A DNA stretch of 64,000 bases from Faecalibacterium gallinarum (GCF_022180365.1 NZ_BQKV01000081.1:21764-85763), one strand, 5' to 3'; counted from the stretch's first letter, positions 8,926-18,523 are shown. Notes: a model not told the origin generated them from the letters alone. Made by a program: numbers and translations.

Positions 8926-9573
8926 ATGAAAATTAGTCCTTCCATCCTCTCGGCAGACTTCTGCCGCCTGGGCGCGGACTGCCGCCTGGTGCTGGACGCC
9001 GGGGCGCAGATGCTGCACTACGACGTGATGGACGGCCATTTTGTGCCCAACATCAGCTTTGGGGTGCCGGTGCTCAAGAGTTTGCACCAGGGCCTGCCCG
9101 AAGCGTTTTATGACGTCCACCTGATGATTGACCATCCCCTGGACTATGCCGAGCCCTTCGCCAAGGCGGGGGCCACATTGCTGAACTTCCATCTGGAGAC
9201 CAAAGACGACATCCAGGCCACCCTGGACAAGATCCGGGCCCTGGGCTGCAAGACCGGCCTGACCATCAAGCCCGGCACCCCCGCCGAGGCTCTTTCCCCC
9301 TGGCTGGACCAGCTGGATCTGGTGCTGGTGATGAGCGTGGAGCCCGGGTTCGGGGGCCAGAAGTTCCAGCCCCAGGCCCTGGAAAAACTCCGTTGGCTCC
9401 GGGCCGAGCGGGAAAAGCGGGGCCTCGATTTTATGCTGGAAGTGGACGGCGGCGTGGACTCCGCCACCGCCCCCGCCTGTGTGGAAGCAGGGGCTGACGT
9501 GCTGGTGGCGGGCAGCGCCATCTTCGGCGCGGCGGACCCGGCGGCGGCCGTCCGGGCCCTGGCCGCACTTTGA
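8926..9573 (+). CDS. rpe: Ribulose-phosphate 3-epimerase
   Basis: 215 residues, TIM-barrel enzyme interconverting D-ribulose 5-phosphate and D-xylulose 5-phosphate in the pentose phosphate pathway. Signatures: ISPSILSADF at the start, DVMDGHFVPN (metal-binding His and Asp), HLMI, MSVEPGFGGQKF and EVDGGV with the phosphate-binding end. ATG 8926 follows GGAGAG and fits the conserved N-terminus; an in-frame start at 8887 would add non-conserved residues. It is the first gene of a rightward operon with the three Rnf-like membrane genes and a GHL13 protein. Confidence 0.96.
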   Translation: MKISPSILSADFCRLGADCRLVLDAGAQMLHYDVMDGHFVPNISFGVPVLKSLHQGLPEAFYDVHLMIDHPLDYAEPFAKAGATLLNFHLETKDDIQATLDKIRALGCKTGLTIKPGTPAEALSPWLDQLDLVLVMSVEPGFGGQKFQPQALEKLRWLRAEREKRGLDFMLEVDGGVDSATAPACVEAGADVLVAGSAIFGAADPAAAVRALAAL

Positions 9574-9584
9574 GAGGTGGCCCC

Positions 9585-10607
9585 ATGCAGGAACTGACAT
9601 TGCGAGAGAGGGAAAAAGCCCTCCAGACCACCGGCCCCTACTACCGGCACACCTGCTGGATGGCCCTGCCCCTTTTGTGCATGGCCATCTACCTCTACGG
9701 CCTGCGCCCCCTGTTTTTGTGCGGCGCGGCCTTTCTGGCCGGCAACTTCTGCGACCGGCTGGTGGCTTTTCTGCGCCGGCGGGTCTATCAGCCGTCGGAT
9801 TATTCCAGCGAGAGCTTCGCGCTGATCATCGCCCTTTTGCTGCCCGCCACCGTCAGCTGGTATGTGTTGATTGTGGCGGTGGTGGTCGGCGTTCTGATCG
9901 GCAAAGAGGCCTTTGGCGGCTACGGCAGCTACCCCTTCCACCCTGCGGCGGTGGGCTATGTGGTGGCGGCGGTGTCCTGGCCCGAACAGGTGTTCCAGTA
10001 CCCCCAGCCCTACGCCAACATCCCCCTGTGGGACACCACCGGGGTGGCCCTGACCAGCGGTGTCTCCGATACTTTGCGGAACGGCGGCCTGCCCAACGTG
10101 AGCACATGGTCCCTTTTGCTGGGTGAGTTCGCCGGCCCCCTGGGCACCGGCGCATCCCTGATTATCCTGGCCTGCGGGCTGTTTTTGTGGCGGCAGAAGG
10201 ACATCAACCTCAGCGCGGCCGTGAGTTTTACGGTGGCCTGCGCCCTGGTGGCCTTTTTGTTCCCCCGCCAGGCCGACCTGGTCAACGCCCCTTTGTGGGA
10301 GAGCGTTCTGCCCCGGCTCAACCTGGTGAAATACGAGCTTTTGAGCGGCGCCATGCTCTTTAACGCGGTGTTCCTGCTCAACGAGCCCTATACCTGCCCC
10401 CACCGTCGGCTGGGGCGGGTGGTTTATGGCGCCCTGGTGGGCCTGGTGAGTATGAGCTTCCGGTATTTCGGCGTCTATACCACCGGCGTCTGCTTCGCCA
10501 TTCTGGCGGTCAACAGCATCGCCGGCTGGCTGGACCGGGTGGAAGCCCGGCTCTATGCCCTGAACGCCCGGCTGCGGGCCGCGAAAGAAGGGGGTGTCTC
10601 GGCATGA
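9585..10607 (+). CDS. RnfD/NqrB-like membrane protein
   Basis: 340 residues with about ten hydrophobic segments. It has the RnfD/NqrB core: GKEAFGGYGSYPFHPAAVGY and GEFAGPLGTGASLIILACGLFLW. In true RnfD/NqrB an FMN is bound through the Thr of an SGAT motif; here the nearest match is TSGVS, so Ser replaces the acceptor Thr and the Ala is lost, making flavinylation doubtful. ATG 9585 follows GAGAGGTGG just after the rpe stop. It overlaps the next gene by four bases. It is probably a subunit of a small inner-membrane complex with the next two proteins. Confidence 0.8.
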   Translation: MQELTLREREKALQTTGPYYRHTCWMALPLLCMAIYLYGLRPLFLCGAAFLAGNFCDRLVAFLRRRVYQPSDYSSESFALIIALLLPATVSWYVLIVAVVVGVLIGKEAFGGYGSYPFHPAAVGYVVAAVSWPEQVFQYPQPYANIPLWDTTGVALTSGVSDTLRNGGLPNVSTWSLLLGEFAGPLGTGASLIILACGLFLWRQKDINLSAAVSFTVACALVAFLFPRQADLVNAPLWESVLPRLNLVKYELLSGAMLFNAVFLLNEPYTCPHRRLGRVVYGALVGLVSMSFRYFGVYTTGVCFAILAVNSIAGWLDRVEARLYALNARLRAAKEGGVSA

Positions 10608-11326
10608 AACAGAGCAAAGCCGAATGGATCCTGACAAAGCCGGACCAGTTTACCCACCGGCACCGGATCTTTATCAATAACCCGGTCATGATGCAGGGCA
10701 TGGGCCTGGCGCCCCTGGTGGTCTTGGCCACCAGCGGCAAAAACGCCCTGATGCTGGCGGTGGCCGCAGCGCTGCTGCTGACCCCCAGCCGGCTTTTGGC
10801 CTGCCTTTTGTCGAAACCTCTGCCCCTGAGCGAGCACGGCGGCTCCGACGAGCTGGAAAACCGGCTGCTGTTCCGGGGCCTGATCTACTGTCTCTCGGCG
10901 GCGGTGGTCTATCTGGCCGTCTATCCGCTGTTGGAGGGGTGGTTCGGCACCGATCTTTTGACCCTGGGCATCTATCTGCCCCTTTTGACGGTGGAACCCC
11001 TTTTGATCTACCGCTTCGGCCGGGTGCAGGAGCCCCCCCGCAAAGCCCTGGTCAAGGGCCTGCGCACCACGGCGGGCTATGCTTTGGTGCTGCTCTTGGT
11101 GGGCTGTGTGCGGGAGCTGCTGGCCTACGGCACCGTGTTTGGCTTCCAGGCGGCGGATTTTGCCCCGCTGCCGGTGGCGGCGCTGCCGGCAGGCGGCTTT
11201 ATCCTGCTGGGGGTGCTCTGCGCCGTCTGGCGGGCCCTGGTGCGCAAATATAAGGATTTCCTGGTCGCGGAGGCGCGCAATCAGGTTCTGGCAAACCACC
11301 AGAAGGAGGCGAACCGCGAAGGATGA
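10604..11326 (+). CDS. RnfE/NqrD-like membrane protein lacking cluster cysteines
   Basis: 240 residues, Rnf-Nqr family with about six membrane helices. IFINNPVMMQGMGLAPLVV matches the family's NNPVLVQLLGLCPLLAV, but Ala replaces the iron-sulphur Cys; the second ligand, in TNC of RnfE/NqrD, is replaced within LPLLTVEPLLIY. A charged 25-residue C-terminal tail follows. ATG overlaps the rnfD-like stop, and the next gene overlaps this one by four bases, so the three are translationally coupled. Electron transfer through this subunit is not expected. Confidence 0.75.
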   Translation: MKQSKAEWILTKPDQFTHRHRIFINNPVMMQGMGLAPLVVLATSGKNALMLAVAAALLLTPSRLLACLLSKPLPLSEHGGSDELENRLLFRGLIYCLSAAVVYLAVYPLLEGWFGTDLLTLGIYLPLLTVEPLLIYRFGRVQEPPRKALVKGLRTTAGYALVLLLVGCVRELLAYGTVFGFQAADFAPLPVAALPAGGFILLGVLCAVWRALVRKYKDFLVAEARNQVLANHQKEANREG

Positions 11327-11934
11327 ATGAAGTAATGGAAACCGTCGGTATCTTTTTTGGATACGCGGTGCTGGCGCTCTTTGCCCAGAACGCCATCTTT
11401 ACCCGGGCGCTGGGCGTGTCCCGGCTGGTCCAGCTGACCGGCGACAACCGCACCAGCAGCCTGTTGTTCGGGGTGCTGCTCTGCGTCACCCAGGTGCTGC
11501 TGGCGCCCTTGGCCTGGTATCTGGGCGGGCTGGCCGGCCGGCTGGGGCTGGGGGCTTCGGCCCGGCCTCTGGTCTATGTGGGCTGCATCGCCCTGGTCTG
11601 TCTGGCCGAGCATTTGGTGCTCCAGTTGACCAACCTGCCCCGCAAGGATCAGCTGCTGCGGATTCTGCCCCTGGCAGCCCTCAACAGCTGTGTGCTGGGC
11701 ACGGTGCTCATCACCCGCACCCAGGCCTTTACCCTGACCCAGTCGGTGGGCTTTGGGCTGGGCAGCGGGCTGGGCTACATTCTGGCGGTGATGCTGGTGA
11801 CCGAGGCCCAGACCCGGCTCAGCAACAGCCAGACCATCCCCTCGGCGTTCCGGGGCCTGCCCATCCTGCTGATCTACATCGGCATCCTGGCGCTGGCCAT
11901 CTATGGCTTTACGGGGCATACGGTGATTCTCTGA
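11323..11934 (+). CDS. RnfA/NqrE-like membrane protein lacking cluster cysteines
   Basis: 203 residues, six predicted membrane helices. LPLAALNSCVLGTVLI and the end SAFRGLPILLIYIGILALAIYGF match RnfA (LPLITTNCAVLG... and PAPFRGxxIALITAGLMSLAFMGF). The first cluster Cys (LGLCPF) reads LGVSRL, and the second is shifted by one residue (NSC instead of NC). With the RnfE-like partner, none of the four ligands is in place. No RnfB, RnfC or RnfG gene is nearby. Function unknown; a non-redox transport or scaffold role is inferred. Confidence 0.75.
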   Translation: MNEVMETVGIFFGYAVLALFAQNAIFTRALGVSRLVQLTGDNRTSSLLFGVLLCVTQVLLAPLAWYLGGLAGRLGLGASARPLVYVGCIALVCLAEHLVLQLTNLPRKDQLLRILPLAALNSCVLGTVLITRTQAFTLTQSVGFGLGSGLGYILAVMLVTEAQTRLSNSQTIPSAFRGLPILLIYIGILALAIYGFTGHTVIL

Positions 11935-11959
11935 CATTTGTGCGGAAGGTGGAATCGTT

Positions 11960-13093
11960 ATGGCAAGACACAAGCGGCGGCAGCGGGTCAAGCGATACCG
12001 GCGCAGCTTTTATACCCGCGGGATGAAGGTCCGCAAGGTTCTGGGCATCCTGGCACTGGTGGCGGTGGTGCTGGGCGCGGCCTGGCTGGCAGCGCCCTAT
12101 GTGCTGGACTGGGCCACCCACACCTGGTATACCGTGGTGCGGGATCGGGACCTGCCCGACAGCTCCTCGGCGGCAGCCTCATCGGAGGCGGCGCCGGCTT
12201 CTTCGGAGGCGGAGAAAGACGAGCCCGCCTCCAGCAGCCCGGCGGCTTCGTCCGAGGCGGCTTCGTCCAGCGCGGCGTCTGAGATCGCCGCCCCCGGCCA
12301 GGGGGACTGGAGCGTGGTGAGCCTCTCAGCCCTCGGCAGTGAGGGGGCGATCCGGGAAACCGCCGCCTCCCTGAAAGCCCAGGGCGTGGTCTACGCGCTG
12401 GTGCCCCTGAAAGACACCTCGGGGTATATCTATTATCCCTCGGCGGTGCCCGGGGCGTCGGGCAGCGTGGCCGCCACCGTGGTGGATCCGGCCCTGATCG
12501 CATCCATCTTTAAGGAGAACGGCCTGGTGCCGGTGGCCTGGCTGGCGGCCTTCCAGGACCCGGTGTCGGTCTACACCGACCGGAGCATGGGCATCCAGTA
12601 CGCCGGCGACGGGGGCTACCTCTGGCTGGACGCCGCCAGCGCGGCGGTGGGCGGCAAAGCCTGGATGAACCCCTATGCCCCCTCGGCGGTCCAGTATATC
12701 GGCGATCTGGTGGAGGAGCTGTACAACGCCGGCTTTGAACAGACGGTGCTGGCCAACGTCCAGTTCCCGCCGGTGGTGAGCTCCAAACAGAGCTTTGGCG
12801 AGACGGGCGGACGCAGCCGCAGCCAGCAGCTGGCGGCGGACATCGCCGCCTGGCAGGAGCGGTTCACCGGGCGGGTAACCCTCTGGTTCGAGTACCCGCT
12901 GTCCAGCTGCACCGCTCCCGACTCCACCACCGAGGCCCGCCCCGCTGAGCTGGGGGTGAAAAACCTGGTGGTCCGTCTGCCGGTGGAGGAACCGGCGGAC
13001 GAGGCCCAGCTGGCCGACACCGTCCGCCAGATGAGAGAGCTGGGCTGCGAGAATCTGGTGGTGCGGGACAGCGCCTCCGGCCGTTATTACTGA
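11960..13093 (+). CDS. Membrane-anchored GHL13 (DUF4015) putative glycoside hydrolase
   Basis: 377 residues. A very basic N-terminus is followed by one membrane segment (about residues 27-48), then a low-complexity Ser/Ala/Glu linker (about 68-112), then a TIM-barrel-like domain of the GHL13/DUF4015 group: VVYALVPLKDTSGYIYYPS, VPVAWLAAFQDPV, WLDAASAAVGGKAWMNPYAP and VLANVQFPP. The linker and anchor place the domain outside the membrane, near the cell wall. The substrate is unknown. It ends the rpe/rnf-like operon, 25 bp after the RnfA-like gene. Confidence 0.75.
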   Translation: MARHKRRQRVKRYRRSFYTRGMKVRKVLGILALVAVVLGAAWLAAPYVLDWATHTWYTVVRDRDLPDSSSAAASSEAAPASSEAEKDEPASSSPAASSEAASSSAASEIAAPGQGDWSVVSLSALGSEGAIRETAASLKAQGVVYALVPLKDTSGYIYYPSAVPGASGSVAATVVDPALIASIFKENGLVPVAWLAAFQDPVSVYTDRSMGIQYAGDGGYLWLDAASAAVGGKAWMNPYAPSAVQYIGDLVEELYNAGFEQTVLANVQFPPVVSSKQSFGETGGRSRSQQLAADIAAWQERFTGRVTLWFEYPLSSCTAPDSTTEARPAELGVKNLVVRLPVEEPADEAQLADTVRQMRELGCENLVVRDSASGRYY

Positions 13094-13165
13094 CCGTATA
13101 GCATCCGCGGCGCCGGGGGAGCGCCCCGGCGGGAATGAAACTTTGCGAGAGTGAGGAACCATACT

Positions 13166-14458
13166 ATGAAAAAAACATCCTGTTTTTTGCCGGCCCACAT
13201 TCTTCTGCCCTCCCGGGAGATCCCGCTGGAACAGTGGGGCTGCGTGGCCTGTGATCAGTTCACCAGCGACCGCTCCTACTGGGAGAAGGCCGCCGCGCTG
13301 GTGGGGGATGGGCCCAGCGCATTGCAGATCGTTCTGCCGGAAGTTTACCTGACCAGTGCGGACCTGGCCCGGCGGATCGACCGGATCCATAAAACCATGA
13401 ACCAGTACGCCCAGTCGGTGCTGACCCGGTCGGTGGACGGCTTCATCTATGTGGAGCGCACCGAGCAGAGCGGCCGGATCCGCCAGGGCCTGGTGGGCCG
13501 GGTGGACCTGGAGGCCTACAGCTACCAGCGGGGCCGTCTGCCCGAGGTGCGCCCCAGCGAGAACACCGTCGAGGAGCGTCTGCCGCCCCGTCTGGCGGTG
13601 CGGCGGGGGGCCTGCCTGGAGTCGCCCCATGTGATGATGCTGGCCGATGACCCCGAGCAGACCCTCATCGAGCCCATCGCCGCCCGGAAAGACAGCCTGC
13701 GGAAGGTCTACGAGGGCGAATTGATGCTGGGCGGCGGCCACATTGCGGGCTGGGCCGTGGAAGAACCCGCCCTCATTGAACGGATCGTCTCCGCCCTGGA
13801 TGCCCTGGGCAGCCAGGAGGCGTTCGACCGGAAATACCCCGCCGTCCGCGGCTCCAAGCCCCTGACCCTGGCGGTCGGAGATGGCAACCACTCCCTGGCC
13901 ACCGCCAAGGCCTACTGGGAGGAGCTGAAGAAAACCCTGCCCCCCGAGCAGCAGAAGACCCACCCGGCCCGGTGGTGTCTGGCCGAGGTGTGCAATATCC
14001 ACTCGGAGGCCATCGAGATCGAGCCGGTGCACCGGGTGCTTTACAATGCCACCCTGGAATCGGTGCTCCTGAGCCTGGCCACCTGGAGCAGCGAGAATAT
14101 GGCGGGGCTCTGCTTCGGGGCAGGGAGTGAACAGCATTTCCGGCTGGTGAGCCCCCGGGACGAGAGCGAGCTGAGCTTCGAGACCCCCACCGCCCCCCTG
14201 ACCGTGGGCACGGTGGACGAATTTATCGAGTACCACCTGGAGCACCACCCCGAGTGCTCGGTGGACTATGTACATGACGAACCCGCGGTGCGGGCACTCT
14301 GCAAAGAGGGGGCGGTGGGCCTTTTGATGCCGCCTTTTGAGAAGAGCGACCTCTTCAAAGGGGTGGTCATGGGCGGCGTGCTGCCCCGCAAGACCTTCAG
14401 CATGGGTCACGCGGAGGAGAAGCGGTATTATATCGAGTGCCGCCGCATTGTGGAATAA
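13166..14458 (+). CDS. DUF1015 family protein
   Basis: 430 residues. It contains the conserved DUF1015 pattern VGDGNHSLATAKAYWEELK and SVDYVHDEPAVRAL...GLLMPPFEKSDLF, typical of these widespread cytosolic proteins, which are often found near serine-pathway or lipoate genes. The biochemical function is not established. ATG 13166 follows GAGTGAGGA; an in-frame GTG at 13151 would add five residues and is less likely. There is no signal peptide. Confidence 0.85.
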   Translation: MKKTSCFLPAHILLPSREIPLEQWGCVACDQFTSDRSYWEKAAALVGDGPSALQIVLPEVYLTSADLARRIDRIHKTMNQYAQSVLTRSVDGFIYVERTEQSGRIRQGLVGRVDLEAYSYQRGRLPEVRPSENTVEERLPPRLAVRRGACLESPHVMMLADDPEQTLIEPIAARKDSLRKVYEGELMLGGGHIAGWAVEEPALIERIVSALDALGSQEAFDRKYPAVRGSKPLTLAVGDGNHSLATAKAYWEELKKTLPPEQQKTHPARWCLAEVCNIHSEAIEIEPVHRVLYNATLESVLLSLATWSSENMAGLCFGAGSEQHFRLVSPRDESELSFETPTAPLTVGTVDEFIEYHLEHHPECSVDYVHDEPAVRALCKEGAVGLLMPPFEKSDLFKGVVMGGVLPRKTFSMGHAEEKRYYIECRRIVE

Positions 14459-14518
14459 AACCAAGAGTGCCCGCCGGGTTCACCGCCCCGCCGGGCCGGA
14501 ACAGGAGTAGAACGACCT

Positions 14519-16402
14519 TTGACATTTCAAGAACTGAATCTCTCGCAGCCGCTGCTGCGGGCCGTGGCTCAGGCGGGATACCAGACCCCTTCGCCCATCC
14601 AGGCGGGGGCCATCCCGCCGGTGCTGGCCGGGCGGGATCTTTTGGGCTGCGCCCAGACCGGCACCGGTAAGACGGCGGCCTTTGCGCTGCCCATGCTGGA
14701 CCGTCTGGCCGCCAACCCGCCCCGGAAGAAAGGGGCGGTCCGGGCCCTGATCCTGACCCCCACCCGGGAGCTGGCCCTCCAGATCGGGGAGAGCTTCGCC
14801 CTCTACGGCAAATACCTGCCCCTGCGCTGCGCCGTCATCTTCGGCGGGGTAGGGCAGGCGCCCCAGGTGGAGGCCCTGAAAAAAGGGGTGGAGATCCTGG
14901 TGGCCTGCCCGGGCCGGCTGAACGACCTGATCGGCCAGGGGTTTGTGGACCTGGCCGGGGTGGAGATCTTCGTCCTGGACGAGGCGGACCGGATGTTGGA
15001 CATGGGCTTTGTCCACGACGTGAAAAAAGTGATCGCCAAACTGCCCGCCCGGCGCCAGAACCTGATGTTCAGCGCCACCATGCCCGCCGAGATCGAGCAG
15101 CTGGCCGCGGGCATCCTCCGCGACCCCGCCCGGGTCAAGGTGGACCCGGTGTCCAGCACGGTGGACCGGATCGACCAGAGCCTCTATTTTGTCCAGAAGG
15201 GCAACAAACGCTATCTCTTGCCCTGGCTGATCCAGAATTTGCAGCCCCCGGTGGTGAACGCCCTGGTGTTCAGCCGCACCAAACACGGGGCGGACAAGAT
15301 CGCCCGGGACCTGGTGAAACAGGGCATCCCGGCGGCGGCCATCCACGGCAACAAGAGCCAGAGCGCCCGTGTGGCGGCGCTGGAGGGCTTCAAGGCGGGC
15401 AAAACCCGCGTCTTGGTGGCCACCGACATTGCGGCCCGGGGCATCGACATCAGCGAGCTGAGCCATGTGTTCAACTACGACCTGCCCGAGGTGCCCGAGA
15501 CCTACGTCCACCGGATCGGTCGGACCGCCCGGGCCGGGGCCGACGGCACCGCCGTCAGCTTCTGCGCCCCCGAGGAGCAGGAATATCTGGCCGGGATCGA
15601 GAAGCTGAACCGGAAGAAGATTCCGGTGGTCACCGGCCACCCCTGGGACGGCGCTCCCGCCCCCGCCAAACCGGAGGCCCCGGCGGCCGTGGTGCGAACC
15701 CGCCGCCCCGAGCCCGCCCCCCAACAAACCAAACGGAACGAGGAAAAAATCATGGAAGATACCGAAAAGCGCGCCTCTCGCCCTGCAGAGGGCGGCGAGG
15801 GCCGTTCCCGCCGGAACCGCCGGCGTGAGGGCGGCGCCCAGCAGTCCGCCCCCCGCCCGGAGCGCCCGGCACGGGGCGGCAGCAACGCCCAGCCCAAGTT
15901 TGACCCCCACTTTTTGAGCGGGCCCGAGGTTCCCGCCGTACCCATGCGGACGGTGCCCACGGCCCAGAGCCCCAAGACCGCCAGCCGGGACCGGATCGTG
16001 GAGGCCCGGCAGCAGCCCGCCCCCGCCCGGAACCAGAATAACGGCGGCAAAAACCAGGGGCAGAACCCCGGCCGGAAAGGCGGCAAGAACCCCGCCGCCC
16101 CGGCCCCCAAACAGAACGCAAAACAGCCCCAGCCCCAGAAGGCCGCCCCGGCTGAAAAGGCCGAAAAGCCCGCCCGGGCTGAGAAAAATTCGAGCCCCCG
16201 GCCCGAGAAGAACCCCGCCCCCCGCCCCGAGCGGAACCAGGGGGGCCGGGGCCGCCGGAATCGCACCCCCGCCCGGGACGACGATCCGGGTCTGGTGCTG
16301 ATCAGCCGCCGGCCGCCCCAGCAGAAGTTCGCAAACTTCGAGGACTATATGACGGCCCATGGCGGCGCCACCGCCCCCATCGAGGACCACACCGAGGAAT
16401 AA
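14519..16402 (+). CDS. DEAD-box ATP-dependent RNA helicase, RhlE type
   Basis: 627 residues. The helicase core occupies about 1-370: Q motif YQTPSPIQ, motif I AQTGTGKT, Ia [32 protein letters not shown] and [12 protein letters not shown]. The C-terminal 250 residues are low-complexity, rich in Pro, Arg, Ala, Asn and Gln, consistent with a disordered RNA-binding tail used in ribosome assembly or mRNA decay. The start is TTG 14519, eleven bases after AGGAG; no ATG fits the conserved start TFQELNLSQ. The stop is 7 bp before rlmA, so the pair is likely co-transcribed. Confidence 0.93.
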   Translation: MTFQELNLSQPLLRAVAQAGYQTPSPIQAGAIPPVLAGRDLLGCAQTGTGKTAAFALPMLDRLAANPPRKKGAVRALILTPTRELALQIGESFALYGKYLPLRCAVIFGGVGQAPQVEALKKGVEILVACPGRLNDLIGQGFVDLAGVEIFVLDEADRMLDMGFVHDVKKVIAKLPARRQNLMFSATMPAEIEQLAAGILRDPARVKVDPVSSTVDRIDQSLYFVQKGNKRYLLPWLIQNLQPPVVNALVFSRTKHGADKIARDLVKQGIPAAAIHGNKSQSARVAALEGFKAGKTRVLVATDIAARGIDISELSHVFNYDLPEVPETYVHRIGRTARAGADGTAVSFCAPEEQEYLAGIEKLNRKKIPVVTGHPWDGAPAPAKPEAPAAVVRTRRPEPAPQQTKRNEEKIMEDTEKRASRPAEGGEGRSRRNRRREGGAQQSAPRPERPARGGSNAQPKFDPHFLSGPEVPAVPMRTVPTAQSPKTASRDRIVEARQQPAPARNQNNGGKNQGQNPGRKGGKNPAAPAPKQNAKQPQPQKAAPAEKAEKPARAEKNSSPRPEKNPAPRPERNQGGRGRRNRTPARDDDPGLVLISRRPPQQKFANFEDYMTAHGGATAPIEDHTEE

Positions 16403-16409
16403 TCCAGAA

Positions 16410-17267
16410 ATGCCAGATGTAAAAGAAGAATTCGGGGCCCTGCCCTGGCGCTGCCCCCTCTGCGGCGGGGCTTTGACGGGGGCGGAGGCCCTCCGGTGCG
16501 AAAAAGGCCACAGTTTCGACCGGGCCAAAGAGGGCTACTGGCACCTTTTGCCGGTCCAGAAGATGCGGACCAAGGCCCCCGGGGACAGCAAAGAGATGGT
16601 GGCCGCCCGCCGCGCCTTTTTGGAGGCGGGGTATTACGGCATCTTTGGCGAGGCGCTGGGCCAGCTGGCCCTGGAATATGGCGCCCCCGCCAACGCAGGA
16701 AAAGCCCTGCGTCTGCTGGATGCGGGCTGCGGCGAGGGCTGGTACGACCGGTGCATCGCCCGGGCTTTTGAAGAGGCCGGGCGGCCCCTGGAACTGGCGG
16801 GCTTTGACATCGCAAAACCTGCCGTCCGTCTGGCAGCCAAAGCCCTGCCCGCCGGGCGGTATGCGGTGGCCTCCAGCTTTTCCCAGCCCGTCCGGGACGG
16901 CTGGGCCGATCTGCTCTTGAACATCTTCAGCCCCTTCGCCCGGGAGGAGTTTCTCCGGGTGCTGCGGCCCGGCGGGCGGCTGATCTATGCCGTGCCCGGG
17001 GCCGACCACCTCTATGAGATGAAGGCCGTGCTCTACGAGAAACCCTACAAAAATCCGGTCCAGCAGGTGGAATACCCCGGCTTCCGGCCGGTGGGGGAGA
17101 GGGAAGTCACCGGCCAGATTGAGGTCCCGGCGGGGCAGCTTTCCGCCCTGTTTGCCATGACCCCCTATTACTGGCGCACCCCCGCCGACGGCGCGGCCCG
17201 CCTGGCCGCCCTGCCGGGGCTTAAATGCACCATCTCCTTCCGCTTTCTGGTCTTTGAACGGGAATAA
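16410..17267 (+). CDS. rlmA: 23S rRNA (guanine-N1)-methyltransferase RlmA type
   Basis: 285 residues. The N-terminal zinc ribbon CPLCGG...CEKGHSFDRAKEGYWHLL is the RlmA hallmark, followed by PGDSKEMVAARRAFLEAGYY and the class I methyltransferase motif LLDAGCGEGWY that binds S-adenosylmethionine. It methylates a guanine in hairpin 35 of 23S rRNA. Members can be of the G745 or G748 type; the Gram-positive RlmA(II) is linked to tylosin resistance, but I cannot assign the position from sequence. The ATG at 16410 follows GAGGA within the end of the helicase gene. Confidence 0.92.
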   Translation: MPDVKEEFGALPWRCPLCGGALTGAEALRCEKGHSFDRAKEGYWHLLPVQKMRTKAPGDSKEMVAARRAFLEAGYYGIFGEALGQLALEYGAPANAGKALRLLDAGCGEGWYDRCIARAFEEAGRPLELAGFDIAKPAVRLAAKALPAGRYAVASSFSQPVRDGWADLLLNIFSPFAREEFLRVLRPGGRLIYAVPGADHLYEMKAVLYEKPYKNPVQQVEYPGFRPVGEREVTGQIEVPAGQLSALFAMTPYYWRTPADGAARLAALPGLKCTISFRFLVFERE

Positions 17268-17272
17268 TTTCA

Positions 17273-17314
17273 AAAACGGGATGGACGCCCTTTTTGGGGT
17301 GTCCATCTCGTTTT
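17273..17314 (+). terminator. Terminator after rlmA
   Basis: Arms AAAACGGGATGGAC (17273-17286) and GTCCATCTCGTTTT (17301-17314) pair with one G-T pair and are followed by further T residues. Confidence 0.85.
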
Positions 17315-17642
17315 GGTTGCGGCCTGAAAGGGGCGAGGGGCCGGGCGCAGGGCAGAACAGCGGGGCAGCCTCATGGGAGGTTGGACGGCTGTGGTCAAAT
17401 TTTACAAAAATTTTACTTCTCATTTGTGGATTGTGATGTATTTTGCCATGCTGAAAATGTATTACGAGCATACGGACAAGATATTTTACAAATTGTGCGA
17501 TCGAGAGTATAATACACTAGACCCAAAATTACCATTTGAAAACCGCTTCCTCTGGGTACGGGGGCGGTCGAGGCCCGGCGGCCCTCCTCGGGGCGTCCGG
17601 GCAGGTTGAATATCATCGAATGAAAGGAGTCTTTCCAAAACC
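17315..17642 (+). promoter_or_regulatory. atp operon upstream region with strong promoter at 17485-17513
   Basis: No gene is present in this 328-bp gap. It holds an AT-rich stretch leading to TTTACA (17485-17490), a 17-base spacer and TATAAT (17508-17513), an almost consensus housekeeping promoter. About 125 bases of leader precede atpB, and AAAGGAG near 17621 is its ribosome-binding site. Confidence 0.85.
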
Positions 17643-18485
17643 ATGAAACAGAATAAGCGGAGTCTTATCCTGTGGCTTTTCCTGATCGTGGTGCTGGCGG
17701 CTGCCTCTGTCCTGACCGGGGCTCCCGGCGGAGAGAGCGAAAGCGTTAAGACAATGATGCGTGACGCTGTGCTGCACGAGAATGGACAGGTGAGCCTTTT
17801 CGGGATCATGGATGTAAATCCTGGCCTGATTTCGGCCTATGTGGTGACGGCCGCGCTGCTGGTGCTGGCCCTCTGCCTGCGGATCTTCGCGGTTCCCCGT
17901 TTCAAAAAGAACCCCGGCAAGCTGCAGCTGCTGCTGGAGCTGTGGGTGGATACTTTCCGCGGGATGGCCGAGAAGAACAGCCCCCACCACAACAAGGTTC
18001 TGGGGCCCTACCTCTTCAGCGCAGGAACCTATGTCTTTGTCAGCACCCTGTTTGAGCTGCTGGGTGTCCAGGTGGTGACCACCGCGGGCCATTCCATGGC
18101 CCTGCCGGCCCCCCTGTCGGACGTCAACGCCGCCATCGGCATGGGCGTTTTGTCCTATCTGTTCATTATGTCGGGCGGCGTGGGCGCCGTGGGCATCCGC
18201 GGCGTGGGCCGCACCCTCAAGGAGTTCTCGCTCCCCATCTCCATGAGCTTCCGACTGTTCGGCGCTCTGCTCAGCGGCCTGCTGGTCACCGAGCTGGTTT
18301 ACTACTATATCACCCTCAGCTATGTGCTGCCGGTGATTGTGGGCATCATGTTCACCATGCTTCACTCTCTGATCCAGAGCTACGTGCTGACCATGCTGGT
18401 GGCCCTGTATTACGGCGAGGTGTCTGAGCCCGCCCAGCCCAAAGTCAAACATCACAAAAAGAACAGCGACGCCCTCGCGGCCTGA
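17643..18485 (+). CDS. atpB: ATP synthase Fo subunit a
   Basis: 280 residues, membrane stator of the ion channel. The functional helix LPISMSFRLFGALLSGLLV carries the essential Arg beside the c-ring, and a final helix LHSLIQSYVLTMLVALYY follows. It opens with a membrane segment (residues 7-26). The polar tail (KPKVKHHKKN-like) is cytoplasmic. It is first in an atpB-E-F-(H)A-G-D-C operon; atpI is absent and no separate atpH exists. Confidence 0.95.
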   Translation: MKQNKRSLILWLFLIVVLAAASVLTGAPGGESESVKTMMRDAVLHENGQVSLFGIMDVNPGLISAYVVTAALLVLALCLRIFAVPRFKKNPGKLQLLLELWVDTFRGMAEKNSPHHNKVLGPYLFSAGTYVFVSTLFELLGVQVVTTAGHSMALPAPLSDVNAAIGMGVLSYLFIMSGGVGAVGIRGVGRTLKEFSLPISMSFRLFGALLSGLLVTELVYYYITLSYVLPVIVGIMFTMLHSLIQSYVLTMLVALYYGEVSEPAQPKVKHHKKNSDALAA

Positions 18486-18523
18486 TTGATTGCTGTTCCC
18501 AATTCAGGAGGTTAAATCGTATT

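Noticed and set aside
9585..11934. Complete energy-conserving Rnf complex
   Set aside because: RnfB, RnfC and RnfG are absent and cofactor residues are lost, so a ferredoxin:NAD+ oxidoreductase cannot be claimed.
12326..14464. 712-codon minus-strand open frame opposite GHL13 and DUF1015 genes
   Set aside because: Long only because of high G+C; crosses two real genes and their gap, no motif, no ribosome-binding site.
14480..16528. 682-codon minus-strand open frame opposite the helicase
   Set aside because: Shadow of the DEAD-box gene; low-complexity Gly/Leu/Ala composition.
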